Source: Diadema setosum (lineage: Eukaryota; Echinodermata; Echinoidea; Diadematoida; Diadematidae). From it: DNA of 64,000 nucleotides. The position numbers and the translations under genes are program-made. Of this stretch, positions 24,501-32,600 are shown one piece after another. Below the pieces are notes generated by a model, which saw only the letters and a program-made list of their open reading frames with translations, was not told the DNA's origin and did no database searches. Position 1 is the stretch's first letter. Every line of letters begins with the position of its first letter. The stretch covers positions 11,095,412 through 11,159,411 of the forward strand of contig NC_092705.1 in the NCBI RefSeq assembly GCF_964275005.1. The letters run 5' to 3'.

Positions 24501-27500
24501 TCTCCTCATCCAGCGGTTCCACACAAAAATTTTAAGAATTCATAACTTTTGCATCGATTGTCCAATTTTCCTCAAATTTTCACTGATGTGTTCTACTAAT
24601 ATTGCTGCATTCTCTCAATCCTTATGTTTATGAAGGTGAACTTGTCCTTTAAAGTATAGTAATATGCGATTGCAAACACAAAGACATTTCGAGCCCTCCA
24701 TCGTACAAAATATCTGACATTACTACCCGTATCAGACATCTTAGCTGGTCATCCAAAACTGTATTATTGCCTATATTTCGTTAGCCATGGGAACGAGAGG
24801 GGTATATTCTTTGTATTTTCCTTGGTCTCCATGTGTGCATTTACTTTCTGTAGGCCTCCTTGAGCACTGGGGGGGGGGTGATGAAAGTCAGATAAAAGTT
24901 TGCGGTTGATATAAACTTCTATTCGTGACACGGAAATTAAAAAAAAAAAATAGGAGGCAATCGCAGTTGCCGTATGTGTGGGTGTGTGACTGTGTTCACA
25001 GATTAATGCGTCCATGGAGCTATTATACAGTAGCTCCATAAATAGATTTATGTGTCGCTTGCGTGCCTCCGATATGTATAATGACATTGTGTGCAAGCAA
25101 GCATGTATAGTTAAAGCTCGAGCTGGCGCCGCATGGGGAAAAAAAAATGATATATACCCGAAATTGGGCTTGTTACCCAAAGTTTACATTTTACAAATTT
25201 CCATTATGTGCTCAAGATATCTGATATGGAAAATAATGATTTTGACTGGCTCTTTCGAGAAAATATTAGCTCCACCTAGTTCAGGCAATAATGTCATATC
25301 CCACTCAAGGTCAGTTCAAGGTTATTATTAAGCAGCATTTAATGTTTAATTGAGGCATCTGGTGACTGTTACCTTTGCAACTGCCTGCATGAGGGATGTT
25401 CCAAGACCTGCTCCTGAAAAAGAAAACAATTATATACTTGTTGCATCATAATTGAGCATAATACTATGTCTGACCGCCAATATATTGTATCAATTAAGTC
25501 TAATATCCCGGGACATCGATTCGCTGATTTTTGCATTCGTATATTCTTTGGACTCTTTATGCTTTCCTGTGATGTCCCGATTGATTTCAAATAACCTTCC
25601 ACAGAAATGTAGAAAACATCAAACAAGCAGTTTTGAGTAAACTGGCTTTGAAATTTGGATAAAATCAAGCTGTGTTCACATTTACTTCAAAATTAGAAGA
25701 AGCAGATTTAGATTACCTTTATCAGAGAAAATCGGAAATCAGAATCCATTACCAAGGAGCATTTTTGCAGACCAGCAAATTTCGCTCATTTCACAAAATC
25801 TAATACTGAAGGAAAGATTTGGACATTAAGAGAAATTGTTTACTACATTTTGTATCCACATATTCTTGTTATTGCAACATGTAGGTTCTACATGTAAATA
25901 GTAGGTAAAAATAGATGCAGGCTTGACCTTACTCACCTATAAGTGCAAAGTTTACACTTTTATTGACGTACTACCGTAATCTCTTTGGCACGCTATATAG
26001 TAACATTACATTCCTTGCAACTAAAAATGACCTTTTGAGGTTTGTTACGGCACATTTTGGTCCAAAAATTTCACATTTTGGTAAATTACCAAAATGTGCC
26101 GTAACCCCCGCAACTCAGTAGGAACATATTTATATATTTTGAACATGGTCAAGGCCCTGTCATACCGTATCTGGGAAGTTTGACTTGCGGGGAAGCAAAT
26201 TTGCTACCCGGAGCTCTCCGCAGTTGGTCCGCATCTAATCTCTCCTGTATTTGCCCGGAGGTGCGCACGAAAGTCCGATTTACCCGCAGCTAAGTTTACA
26301 GCATGACCAAAACTTTTTCCGGGTGAGTCGTGGGAATTGCCCGCAGAGGTTCACGCAGAACGCCAGTAGGAGGCCCTTAGCGGCAGCACTTCGCAGGCAA
26401 CTCCCACACATGTATTTCGCAGTCCCCGTATGCGGCCAATAATGACATTCTGTGGTACTTCTGCCATTCCTTCAGAGGAATCCCTTCACTGAGTTATCAG
26501 CCCCACGCACCTGGCACGCAGGTCACACAGCATACCCACACGAAAAGCAATCGCAACAGCTGATACTCGAGCCTTCAGCTCGGGTGAGCTAAATAAGTGT
26601 CTTGCCTGTCTTTACTGCTGTAGCAGGACCATAATTATCACCTTAACTCCTTGACCGTGTTATAAATCTCAAGCCCATCCATGGGTTTTTAGTTCAGTTA
26701 CCAAAATGTGCAGATTGCCCAAAATGTGCAGGCAAATCCACTTTTAACTGCACATTTTGGTAACAGTTGATCCCGTCAGGTATAGGTGCACTATCGGCAC
26801 ATTTTGGTAAATTACCAAAATGAGCCGATTTACCAAAATGTGCCGTAACAAGGTTTCCACACAATACTGTGCGCAATGAATTACGTATAAGAAGTTGTCA
26901 TGACTCCAGTTCTGTTATTTTTTTTTCACAAAAAGTATTGCTTGAAATTAATTGATTTTTACGAAATTGTCTATTACACTTCATTGTTTAAAATTCCTGT
27001 AAATGCATAGCTTCTCGACCATTTCCATAAACAGCATTCTGGAATCAATGATGCCCCTTGGCAGGAAATAATCCAAATGTGATAAACCACCATGCAGGGT
27101 TGAATCACATTCTGTGTATTCAATTGTCATAAGTGCTGTCATACATCTACAAAAACTAAAGTGTAGTTTGGGAGTTTTCTATATTTTTGACCTCGTTAGA
27201 ACTTCTGTTCGAAGCTGGCCATGTGGGGACCAGCGCAACCATCAATTTTATAGTTGTATTTCTCAATGAAAAATACATCAAATATAACAAAATAAAGTGA
27301 CACATGCTGTGTTAGATGCACAATAGAATATTGCAAACATACATTATATAAAATAGTGGTTAATCTATCAAAGTTTGAATCTATTAGATGTCAAAGAAAT
27401 ACGATGGAACCTATATACTTAAAAGCGAGCTTGTTAATCGTAGGTTCCAGTGATGAAATCGAGTGTAAAGCTCAAGATAATTGGAGCGCGTAGACAAGAT

Positions 27501-29975
27501 AGGAACCAAAATGTAGAAAGCAAGGTGAAAAGACAAAAATACTCGAGGATATAGCAAATTCTTCTCAATTAATACAGATGAGGAGAACAAAATTGACATG
27601 CTCAATGCGAATTAGCAGTTGGTATTATAGCAATGTTGCCTGCGTAGTGCAATAATGTGATTTAGAAAATTACAAAAAGAAAGTATACATCTGGGGAAGA
27701 AGAGTTAGAAGAGATGGAGAAGAGAAAAACGAACGATAGAAGTGGATGAGCAGAACAATGTCAGCTATTACCGAGCCCACGAAGTATTTAGAGTAGGAAA
27801 AAGAACACTAGAATATTATTCATTCGGCTGTAGATCAAAAACTACCATGGGATAAAAAAAAAATAGTGGCCACTGGCCGTGTTAGACACTATACACTAGC
27901 CGCTATACACAAGATCTTTAACATGTCTTCCCTCAAGGGGGTATTTATTCTTCAGTGGCAACATACGGCAGATGGTCGCTACAGACAGGTGGCCGCTACG
28001 GCAGGTTTTGACTCTACCTGAAAACAAACGAACAAACAAACAAATCTCGACACGTAGGGCCTATGTCATTATAGTCATGCTAAAATTTACAATGATTACC
28101 TCTGTGCCTTGGTGTGACATAAAGGTCATCTAGGTAGACAGTTCGTCCCTTCCAGCTGCTGTAAGTATATGAAAATGATGTGTAGGCAAGGATTTCCTTG
28201 GTAACGCTGCTCTCGGCTACTAGAAGATGAACAAAGGGATGCTCACAGAATGCATCTCCTCTCAATTCTGAAACACACACAACAATAAGAAATAAAGGCA
28301 CGATTCCATAATGCACTATCATTTTAACGAATAATCCTAACTTCCATATGTGTTTACTAAATATGCATTGCGAAGGATTTTAGAGTGAGCATTAGCTGAA
28401 ATATTATGGAACAGAAAACAATGCATTGCATCCAGTGTAGTTTCCAGTGTACATAATAATTTATTGATGCCGTGTCCTTGCGTTAATATCCCAATTATGC
28501 TAACACAGTGGTGGATCCAGGAGGCGGTGGGGGGGGGGGGGGCGCACCGGGCGCACCGGGCGCACGGCCCCTCTCATTATTATTGTTTTTTTGTTTAAAA
28601 AAATGGGGGGGGGGGGGGCGTGCGCCCCCCTTTGATATTGTAAAGGCGCCTATCCTTTACAGAATTCCTGGATCCGCCCCTGTAACATCTCATAACAGAG
28701 AGCACCTTGTATACACATGCACTAGCCTGTGGTAGGACTGCTCCATTCATTTTAATTTGCCTTGACATCAATGCCCTTTTAGTAAACACAATAAAACTGC
28801 AAAGGATCGAATGGAGATTCAAATTTGACATACAGAACTCCTCCCTTTGGAACCCCTGGGCCCCGTTTTATCAAAAGATTAATCGATTATAAATTTCCTT
28901 ACCACACGGGCTGCCATATACCTACCATAGAAATAAACTATATGATCATTGAGTTATTGTAACTCTTCATAAAACAGGGCCCTTGACGGTTAAGCCGTAA
29001 GTCCGTTACATCAATGCTAAATGCCATTTTCAGAAAATACAATATGAAAGTTAGGATTGTTAAAGGAAGGCAAGTAAAAATTGCTGATATTTCTCAAGAT
29101 CACTTGTCCATACAAAAATGGAAAGTATGTTTTGCATTATGCTTCTTTCACGATCCTCATGATATCAACATAATATAGGCCTACTTGCAGTTTAATAGAT
29201 ACAGGTGCGCATGTATTAATACAAAGTTTATATTACTAAAGTATTCAGCGGGGCCAAGAATGTTTTGTTGAAGCTTGTGTGATTAGAAAATCTCTTAAAG
29301 ATTCTGTACTGTAATGTAAACCCGCGTCATGTATATTATTTTGTATCACGACTTTGTTTGGAAATATCTGAACAAAAATATTTACTGGTTAATTCCCGCA
29401 ATGTTGTATACATAACAGATTTCATAAAATTACACTCTAAAAAATCCGAGTCAGAACTGACCCGGAACCGGGTCCGTTGGGGTCATACACCGTTCCGGGT
29501 AAAAAATGACTTGGAATTTGGTCATGAAGACCCGGAATGGGGTCACCCTAACCCAATTCATGACTCTGAATTGGGCATATCTGACCCCATTCCTTGTCAT
29601 TTCTGACCCGAAACGGTGTGTGACCCCTACGGACCCTTTCCGGGTCAGTTCTGACCCGGATGTTTTAAGAGTGTATGTTTGTTTGTTTGTTTGTTTGTTT
29701 GTTTGTTTGTTTGTTTGTTTTTGAATAATGAATTGTATTCCTCTGTGTGCTTGAGCGCTACTTGGCATAGAACACTCTACAGCATTTTACACACTCTCCA
29801 AACTCACTGACAGGATTAAAATAATTATGTTCAAATATGCTTAAAAAATGGTCTTACTGTCTGCTGTCATCTCAACTTGGTCCTGCATACGTAAATAGGC
29901 AGCTAGCTCATTGATCAGTGGCACGATAGACTCACAATCGTCCGGCCCAGCTTTTCTGATGATATACGATGCCAT
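18567..29975 (-). CDS. Diamine (spermidine/spermine) acetyltransferase, copy B
   Basis: Paralogue of the gene at 10425-13657 and upstream of it on the same strand. Coding exons are 29975-29858, 28267-28100, 25413-25373 and 18779-18567. They have the same lengths and phases as copy A and give 179 residues. The fold motifs are kept: CEHPFVHLLVAE, YLDDLYVTPRHRG, RGAGLGTSLMQ across exons 2/3, and FAWNERPRALYTRLG with the conserved tyrosine. About 21 substitutions separate it from copy A, mostly in exon 4, and exon 3 is identical in protein. No stop or frameshift is present, so both copies look functional. The last coding intron is about 6.6 kb (0.84 kb in copy A) because it contains a MITE, a LINE tail and a foldback element housing an almost whole LINE. 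Substrate preference relative to copy A is unknown. Confidence 0.93.
18961..19401. mobile_element. TIR element in intron 3 of copy B
   Basis: The ends are ACCAGTTCGTAATT and its reverse complement AATTACGAACTGG, bordered by TA on both sides (18959-18960 and 19402-19403). The aligned intron of copy A reads straight through GGCAACTGGAAACTGCTGC, so this is a post-duplication insertion with a TA target. There is no coding sequence. Confidence 0.8.
19466..19590 (+). mobile_element. 5'-truncated LINE tail with 9-base target duplication
   Basis: AAGGATCAA occurs at 19457-19465 and again at 19591-19599, flanking a 125-base insert that ends in GAATGAATG repeats. Copy A has an uninterrupted site in the aligned position. 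This is a textbook target-primed insertion that copied only the last ~100 bases of the LINE. Confidence 0.85.
20754..22112 (-). CDS. LINE reverse transcriptase and C-terminal part
   Basis: 452-codon frame with the ordered RT blocks: NYRPISLLCTLSKILEKIV, LFLDFSKAFDTINHDIL, GVPQGSLLGPLLFLIYIN, LLADDSNLFF (the catalytic box, with LADD in place of the usual FADD/YADD), KANKLSLNLQKTKYM and FLGITVDNKLSW. The C-terminal region has YNYNKNNLPYIFES and NYPTRQSNEFHLP, seen in CR1/L2-like LINEs. It would synthesise cDNA at the nicked target. Its first methionine lies inside what should be a continuous ORF with the endonuclease frame; the two are separated by one base lost or gained in a T run near 22128. 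The core aspartates are present. Confidence 0.92.
   Translation of the reverse strand: MKIAKVIPLFKKGDKLDVNNYRPISLLCTLSKILEKIVYKRTLTFLKFNNILSNTRFGFREKHSTSHALLSFVEKVAHAMDKSSHLIGLFLDFSKAFDTINHDILLNKLQHYGVRGKALEWFRSYLLNRKQYVSLNGCNSQMCGVPQGSLLGPLLFLIYINEFCKSSDILSFILLADDSNLFFSHNNPFTLVKKLNFELEKVAQWIKANKLSLNLQKTKYMLFSNSIEALPADIIFDGTPQENVSYIKFLGITVDNKLSWKFHIDSICKIISRNIGIINKIKFCLPLSSLLTLYSSLILPYLNYGILVWGNTYQTLLDKLLLLQKKSLRIICHTAYLSHTDPLFFENKIFKIKDLYLFNLGQFMYNYNKNNLPYIFESMFSKNQSVHNYPTRQSNEFHLPFFRTLLAQQTFIYEGPKYWNSLPNDIITAQTLNSFKNKLKFFLLKSYDIQPN
22109..23935 (-). CDS. LINE apurinic-like endonuclease part
   Basis: 608-codon frame. Endonuclease/exonuclease/phosphatase motifs appear in order: LIHLNIRSINKHFEEL, IIGLTETWLS, IIIGVMYRPPS, IMGDFNIDLL, ESASLIDNIFSN and the SDITDHFPI block. 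It would nick the target DNA for priming. About 110 residues precede the domain, and a linker of about 250 residues leads to the RT. A run of 13 G plus 5 G in the coding strand (around 23391-23409) encodes a poly-glycine stretch after NNRQIR. The frame ends LFLKV-stop just after the one-base shift that separates it from the RT frame. Confidence 0.92.
   Translation of the reverse strand: MSKSPVLHSTIALVDTSNGNYAHPVLHNPIDTAFNSITDDDFFDTVGPSLAEREVNIDQNNMFFDNCVSNSFNTSSKEFHYDFDIENQLQSPSSEYLTLNQFNNVVKEYDDTIFSLIHLNIRSINKHFEELRLLLDDPIRKKFSIIGLTETWLSNDLSLPFALDGYDFVVNNRQIRGGGGGGVALYVSQKYDYIVRDELNCMTEVIESLFIEITVPGSRNIIIGVMYRPPSANMKSVLEYFANLMKDPVFILKKCFIMGDFNIDLLKQNTISQDFMEIFLSASFLSLISKPTRIVNESASLIDNIFSNILPSPDSLILLSDITDHFPILTSFFLNDIIDNKSSSLSRRRITHENVASLGASLDRTDWSSIFDSNDVNLSFEYFMHIFTQLLDIHIPKRREKSSNYKKVPRLPWISKSLLRSINRKNNLYYKFKMKPTEQSKLKYTSYKNTLTKIIRIEKKKYYTKQLQFYKHDMQNTWKVLKQVMNISNNKSNITKIRSDDKIHEDPHYICNILNNHFSSIGENLASKIPSSNKHFSEFLGPPNLNSMFFSPTYSQEIINIVSDFVPKKSAGHDDISNFLLKGVISSIADPLSHIFNLSLFMVLFLKV
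24656..25372. other. Remaining intron 3 of copy B
   Basis: Intronic sequence between the foldback element and exon 3. It contains a poly-G run near 24870 and an inverted GAGCTATTATACAGTAGCTCC at about 25018-25039. No gene is visible. Confidence 0.6.
26044..26849. mobile_element. Element with GTTACGGCACATTTTGG ends in intron 2 of copy B
   Basis: GTTACGGCACATTTTGG at the left and its exact reverse complement at the right bound about 805 bases. AGGTTT flanks both sides (26038-26043 and 26851-26856), a likely target duplication. Copy A shows an empty GAGGTTCAAACATAATACTG. Near each end, ACCAAAATGTGCnG modules recur in palindromic pairs. A different element (from about 26149) is nested inside. 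Confidence 0.8.
26149..26580 (+). mobile_element. Nested partial element of the AAGGCCCTGTCATACC family
   Basis: It begins AAGGCCCTGTCATACCGTAT and aligns with 32829-33240 through CTACCCGGAGCTCTCCGCAG, CCCGGAGGTGCGCACG and AGTAGGAGGCCCTTAGCGGC. The far TIR is not visible, so it is partial. It lies within the 26044-26849 element. Confidence 0.7.
27236..28065. other. Extra DNA in intron 2 of copy B
   Basis: The introns of copies A and B align up to the equivalent of TGTTCGAAGCTGGCCA and again at CATGCTAAA before the exon 2 donor. Copy B has about 800 extra bases here. Apart from the small element at 27866-28020, no ends or coding sequence were recognised. Confidence 0.5.
27866..28020. mobile_element. 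Degenerate relative of the AGTCAAACCTG MITE
   Basis: GTGGCCACTGGCCGTGTTAGA at the left and ACAGGTGGCCGCTACGGCAG plus TTTTGACTC at the right resemble the MITEs at 49022-49202 and 60624-60716. The internal TCTTTAACATG is shared by all three. Confidence 0.55.
28508..28683. mobile_element. G-rich element with GGATCCAGGA/TCCTGGATCC ends
   Basis: GTGGATCCAGGA at the left and TCCTGGATCCGCC at the right form the inverted ends. Inside are poly-G runs, a GCACCGGGC triplication and GGGGGCGTGCGCCCCCC. A related end (CAGATCCAGGAATTCCG plus poly-G) occurs near 42721. Confidence 0.65.
28857..28983. mobile_element. Small MITE with GGGCCCCGTTTTATCA ends
   Basis: GGGCCCCGTTTTATCAAAAG at the left is matched by the inverted CTCTTCATAAAACAGGGCCC at the right over about 125 bases. 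It lies in intron 1 of acetyltransferase B. There is no coding sequence. Confidence 0.75.
29431..29675. mobile_element. Long palindromic MITE rich in GACCCGGAA
   Basis: TACACTCTAAAAAATCCGAG at the left and its near reverse complement ending TTTTAAGAGTGTA at the right extend into arms of about 100 bases. The arms hold repeated CTGACCCGGAA, GGGTCCGT and GGGGTCA blocks. A TTTG microsatellite follows directly (29676-29722). It is located in intron 1 of copy B. Confidence 0.8.
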
Positions 29976-30289
29976 GCTCGCTGAATAACTTGTGCTGGAT
30001 TAGACTGAAAACTGGGATTTGAAGTACTATTATAAAGAATGGTTGCTATAAAACCTTTGGACTGCAGTGAAAGATATAATCGAGAGAGAGAGAAATCATC
30101 AGAGGATCATGAAACAAACGCTCAAAGCACTCGTCGATATATACATAAAATATGCGTATGCCTCATGCTACCATCGATGTAATGAAAAGTGTATACTTGC
30201 ACTGATTAATTTGTTCGGTACATGCACATGCATTGTAGTTTTGTAAGCTTTGTATAAATGTATTGTAGTCATGTAACGTGAGTAAGTGA

Positions 30290-30531
30290 GGGGACTGCAC
30301 TATACAAGTTCGCTTTTTAGCAGCCCCTCAATCTTTATTTCCATCAAGTCCTCAATAAAACAAGATGTATTTCTACTGATTATGTGACATTATGTTACAA
30401 GAAAATACCATCATTTTGACGTTTGTATACCCATGTATAATGCTCGGAAATGAAAATAAAACATGAATGAATGACTGATTGAATGAATGAATGAATGAAT
30501 GAATGAATGAATGAATGAATGAATGAATGAA
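30290..30531 (+). mobile_element. 5'-truncated LINE tail with hairpin and GAAT tail
   Basis: GGGGACTGC (30290-30298) faces GCAGCCCC (30320-30327) around a loop with TACAAG and CTTTTT. The tail ends AATAAAACATGAATGAATG with GAAT repeats to 30531. It lies within the first intron of copy B and is absent from the aligned copy A sequence near 13965. Confidence 0.75.
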
Positions 30532-31743
30532 TACACTGGCATATCTCTTGAAAGAAATTATCAGAGCTGGCATGGATCTACGGCAGTGTATATCCCCTTT
30601 GTGGATAAATTTAAAGCGGAATTGGTGAAAGATGGAAATAATTACTTTTGATGTTGAATGGACGCCTGCTGAAATACCAAGTATAGGGAATGCATGAGAA
30701 GTTTAACCCAGATAACCTCAATATTATTGTATTCATGACGACTGGGTTGTGCTCAAATAATACAGATAATGCATAAAAAGATGCAAATCTCTTGAAATCA
30801 TTGGAATCTTTGTTATCCGGAAATAATGTCTAAATAGTTGAATGATTGATGTTCTCTCCTAAGACTTTTCCTAATTCAATTGCTCTCTAATAATAAAATT
30901 CAATTGCTCTCTAATAATAAAAGATAATATCTTTTTAATTGTTATCATTTAGAAGAATTCTAGATAGGGGAAATCATTAAAAATATTTTCAAAAATTATT
31001 TGTGTACATGTTTAGATCCCCTCTGACGGGTATACCTTATGTCGATCAGGACAGATCTCTTATAGAAAGACAATGCTAAAAATGATTAATTGATGATGAT
31101 GTACCAAGTGTTGGTGGTCATTGTTCTTCAGACATGTGCTGGTAGAGACATCGTAATTCAGTGATGCCAGGTATAAAGATATCAGTGGTCAAAATTTCAG
31201 AAGTAAAAATGTCGGTGGTGATAATTTCAGGGGTTAAAAAAAAAAAATGACCGGGGTAAATAATAATAGCGGTTGATATTACAAAGATGTAATTCATCTA
31301 TTTATCTATTCAGTTACTCATTTACTTCAATTAATATTACCATATATTTACCATCATTTCTGACATAAAAAGATTATTCAGAAATCTGGACAGTAATACG
31401 ATCCGGGAATATGTTCAATTTACAATGTAAAATAAACTAACTACACGTAGGCGTATATAGGATTAGGGATGCTGGGGGCTTTAGCCACCTCCTTTTTTAT
31501 AGCCACCCATCGTCCCCTTCTTCTCCCGTGTGAAAATGGCGATACGTGTAATTGGGCAACTGACGAATATAGACTTTCTGATACTGATTAGTGTATGTTG
31601 GAATAATTAATTTATCTCTTCTTCACAAAAAAGGGCTCAAAGTGTTGTTGACGGGGGTTTTTTACGCTCTCTCGCGAGAAAAAAAAAAGTAAAAAGAAAC
31701 AACACAAAACAGAATAAAATAAAACTAAGACAAACTTACTTAC

Positions 31744-31850
31744 CGGTCTCTGAGTGGCGTGATGGTCTGCACTATTCGGTTGCACTCATCGGCTGCTGGG
31801 GCGTGCGAAGATACTGTAGTACTTAAAAGTGGGAATTCAAAGCTTGAATT
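31744..31850 (-). promoter_or_regulatory. Noncoding first exon region of copy B
   Basis: On the minus strand CAGAGACCG is followed by the donor GTAAGTAAG. CAGCCGATGAG lies upstream of it, matching the equivalent segment of copy A at 15220 onward. It probably splices to exon 1 upstream of the ATG at 29975. The right limit and transcription start are guesses. Confidence 0.5.
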
Positions 31851-32456
31851 GAGGCCTTAATAAAGTTATACGGTGCAGAGAGACCTAACAGTAAAATGAA
31901 TTATAACAAGAAAAATATAACTTGATCAATTCAGAAATAAAAGGCAGAACTACAATTGTAATTTGTTTAGAGTTCTTCGTCACCAAGTGTGAATACATCG
32001 GCCGCCGTCTGTCATAATTATATGCAATATCTATCCATACGCCCGTGCGAACGCCTCTGATCTCTGGTCAATTGTGTTAACAAGCACTGCTTTTTTTATG
32101 ATTTATACTGGTGTTGCGTCACAATATGGTTGACTTCACACGTAATTATCACGAGGTACACCACTTAAAGGGGAAGGCTAGTAACTGATCAGTGGGAATC
32201 AGTGGAGATGCTGGGAGATGATTGTTCCAATCCTTATGGGATTCATTCAGGAGTTCATTGTATATCTATTGTTGTGTGAAAATGATTTGCTTCAGAATGG
32301 TCTCATATTCAAGTAATGTGCAGTTTATACTTCCAGGTTAGCGTCCCTGGTCAGTGACGGAGCAGTCAGTGACAGTGACGATTCCAATGATCGACACCAA
32401 TGCAGTAGTATAATCTAAACCTATTCCCCCTCCCCCCCCCCCAAAAAAAAAATGAA

Positions 32457-32499
<43 letters not shown>

Positions 32500-32600
32500 A
32501 GGAGGGCGGTTCGTGAACTGTGAGCGCAGGAGATATTCCGCGGGCGAACAAGAATGTTTACAAGTTTCGCACTTGTTTCTTACCTACTAGACGCGAGCTA
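31851..32600. other. Intergenic sequence with one element end
   Basis: A TTAAAGGGGAAGGCTAGTAA motif at about 32164 looks like one end of another TTAA-AGG type element; its partner was not found. An AAAT microsatellite runs 32452-32500, preceded by poly-C. No gene is seen. Confidence 0.5.

Larger units (their letters stand above)
19921..24655. mobile_element. Foldback element at TTAA, interrupted by a LINE
   Basis: The left arm (19921-20072) starts TTAAAGGACAAGTTCACCTT. The right arm (about 24480-24655) is its reverse complement and ends GGTGAACTTGTCCTTTAA. They match over about 150 bases, including GATTGAGAGAATG and CAATATTAGTAGAACACAT. The left arm resumes at about 24240 after the LINE. Copy A has GATTAAAATAC at the aligned intron position, so a TTAA target in an empty site is visible. 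Without the LINE the element would be about 0.57 kb and non-coding. Confidence 0.8.

Noticed and set aside
24764-25331. Open frames of about 100-138 codons within intron 3 of copy B
   Set aside because: Low-complexity composition, no conserved domain, and overlapping frames on both strands.
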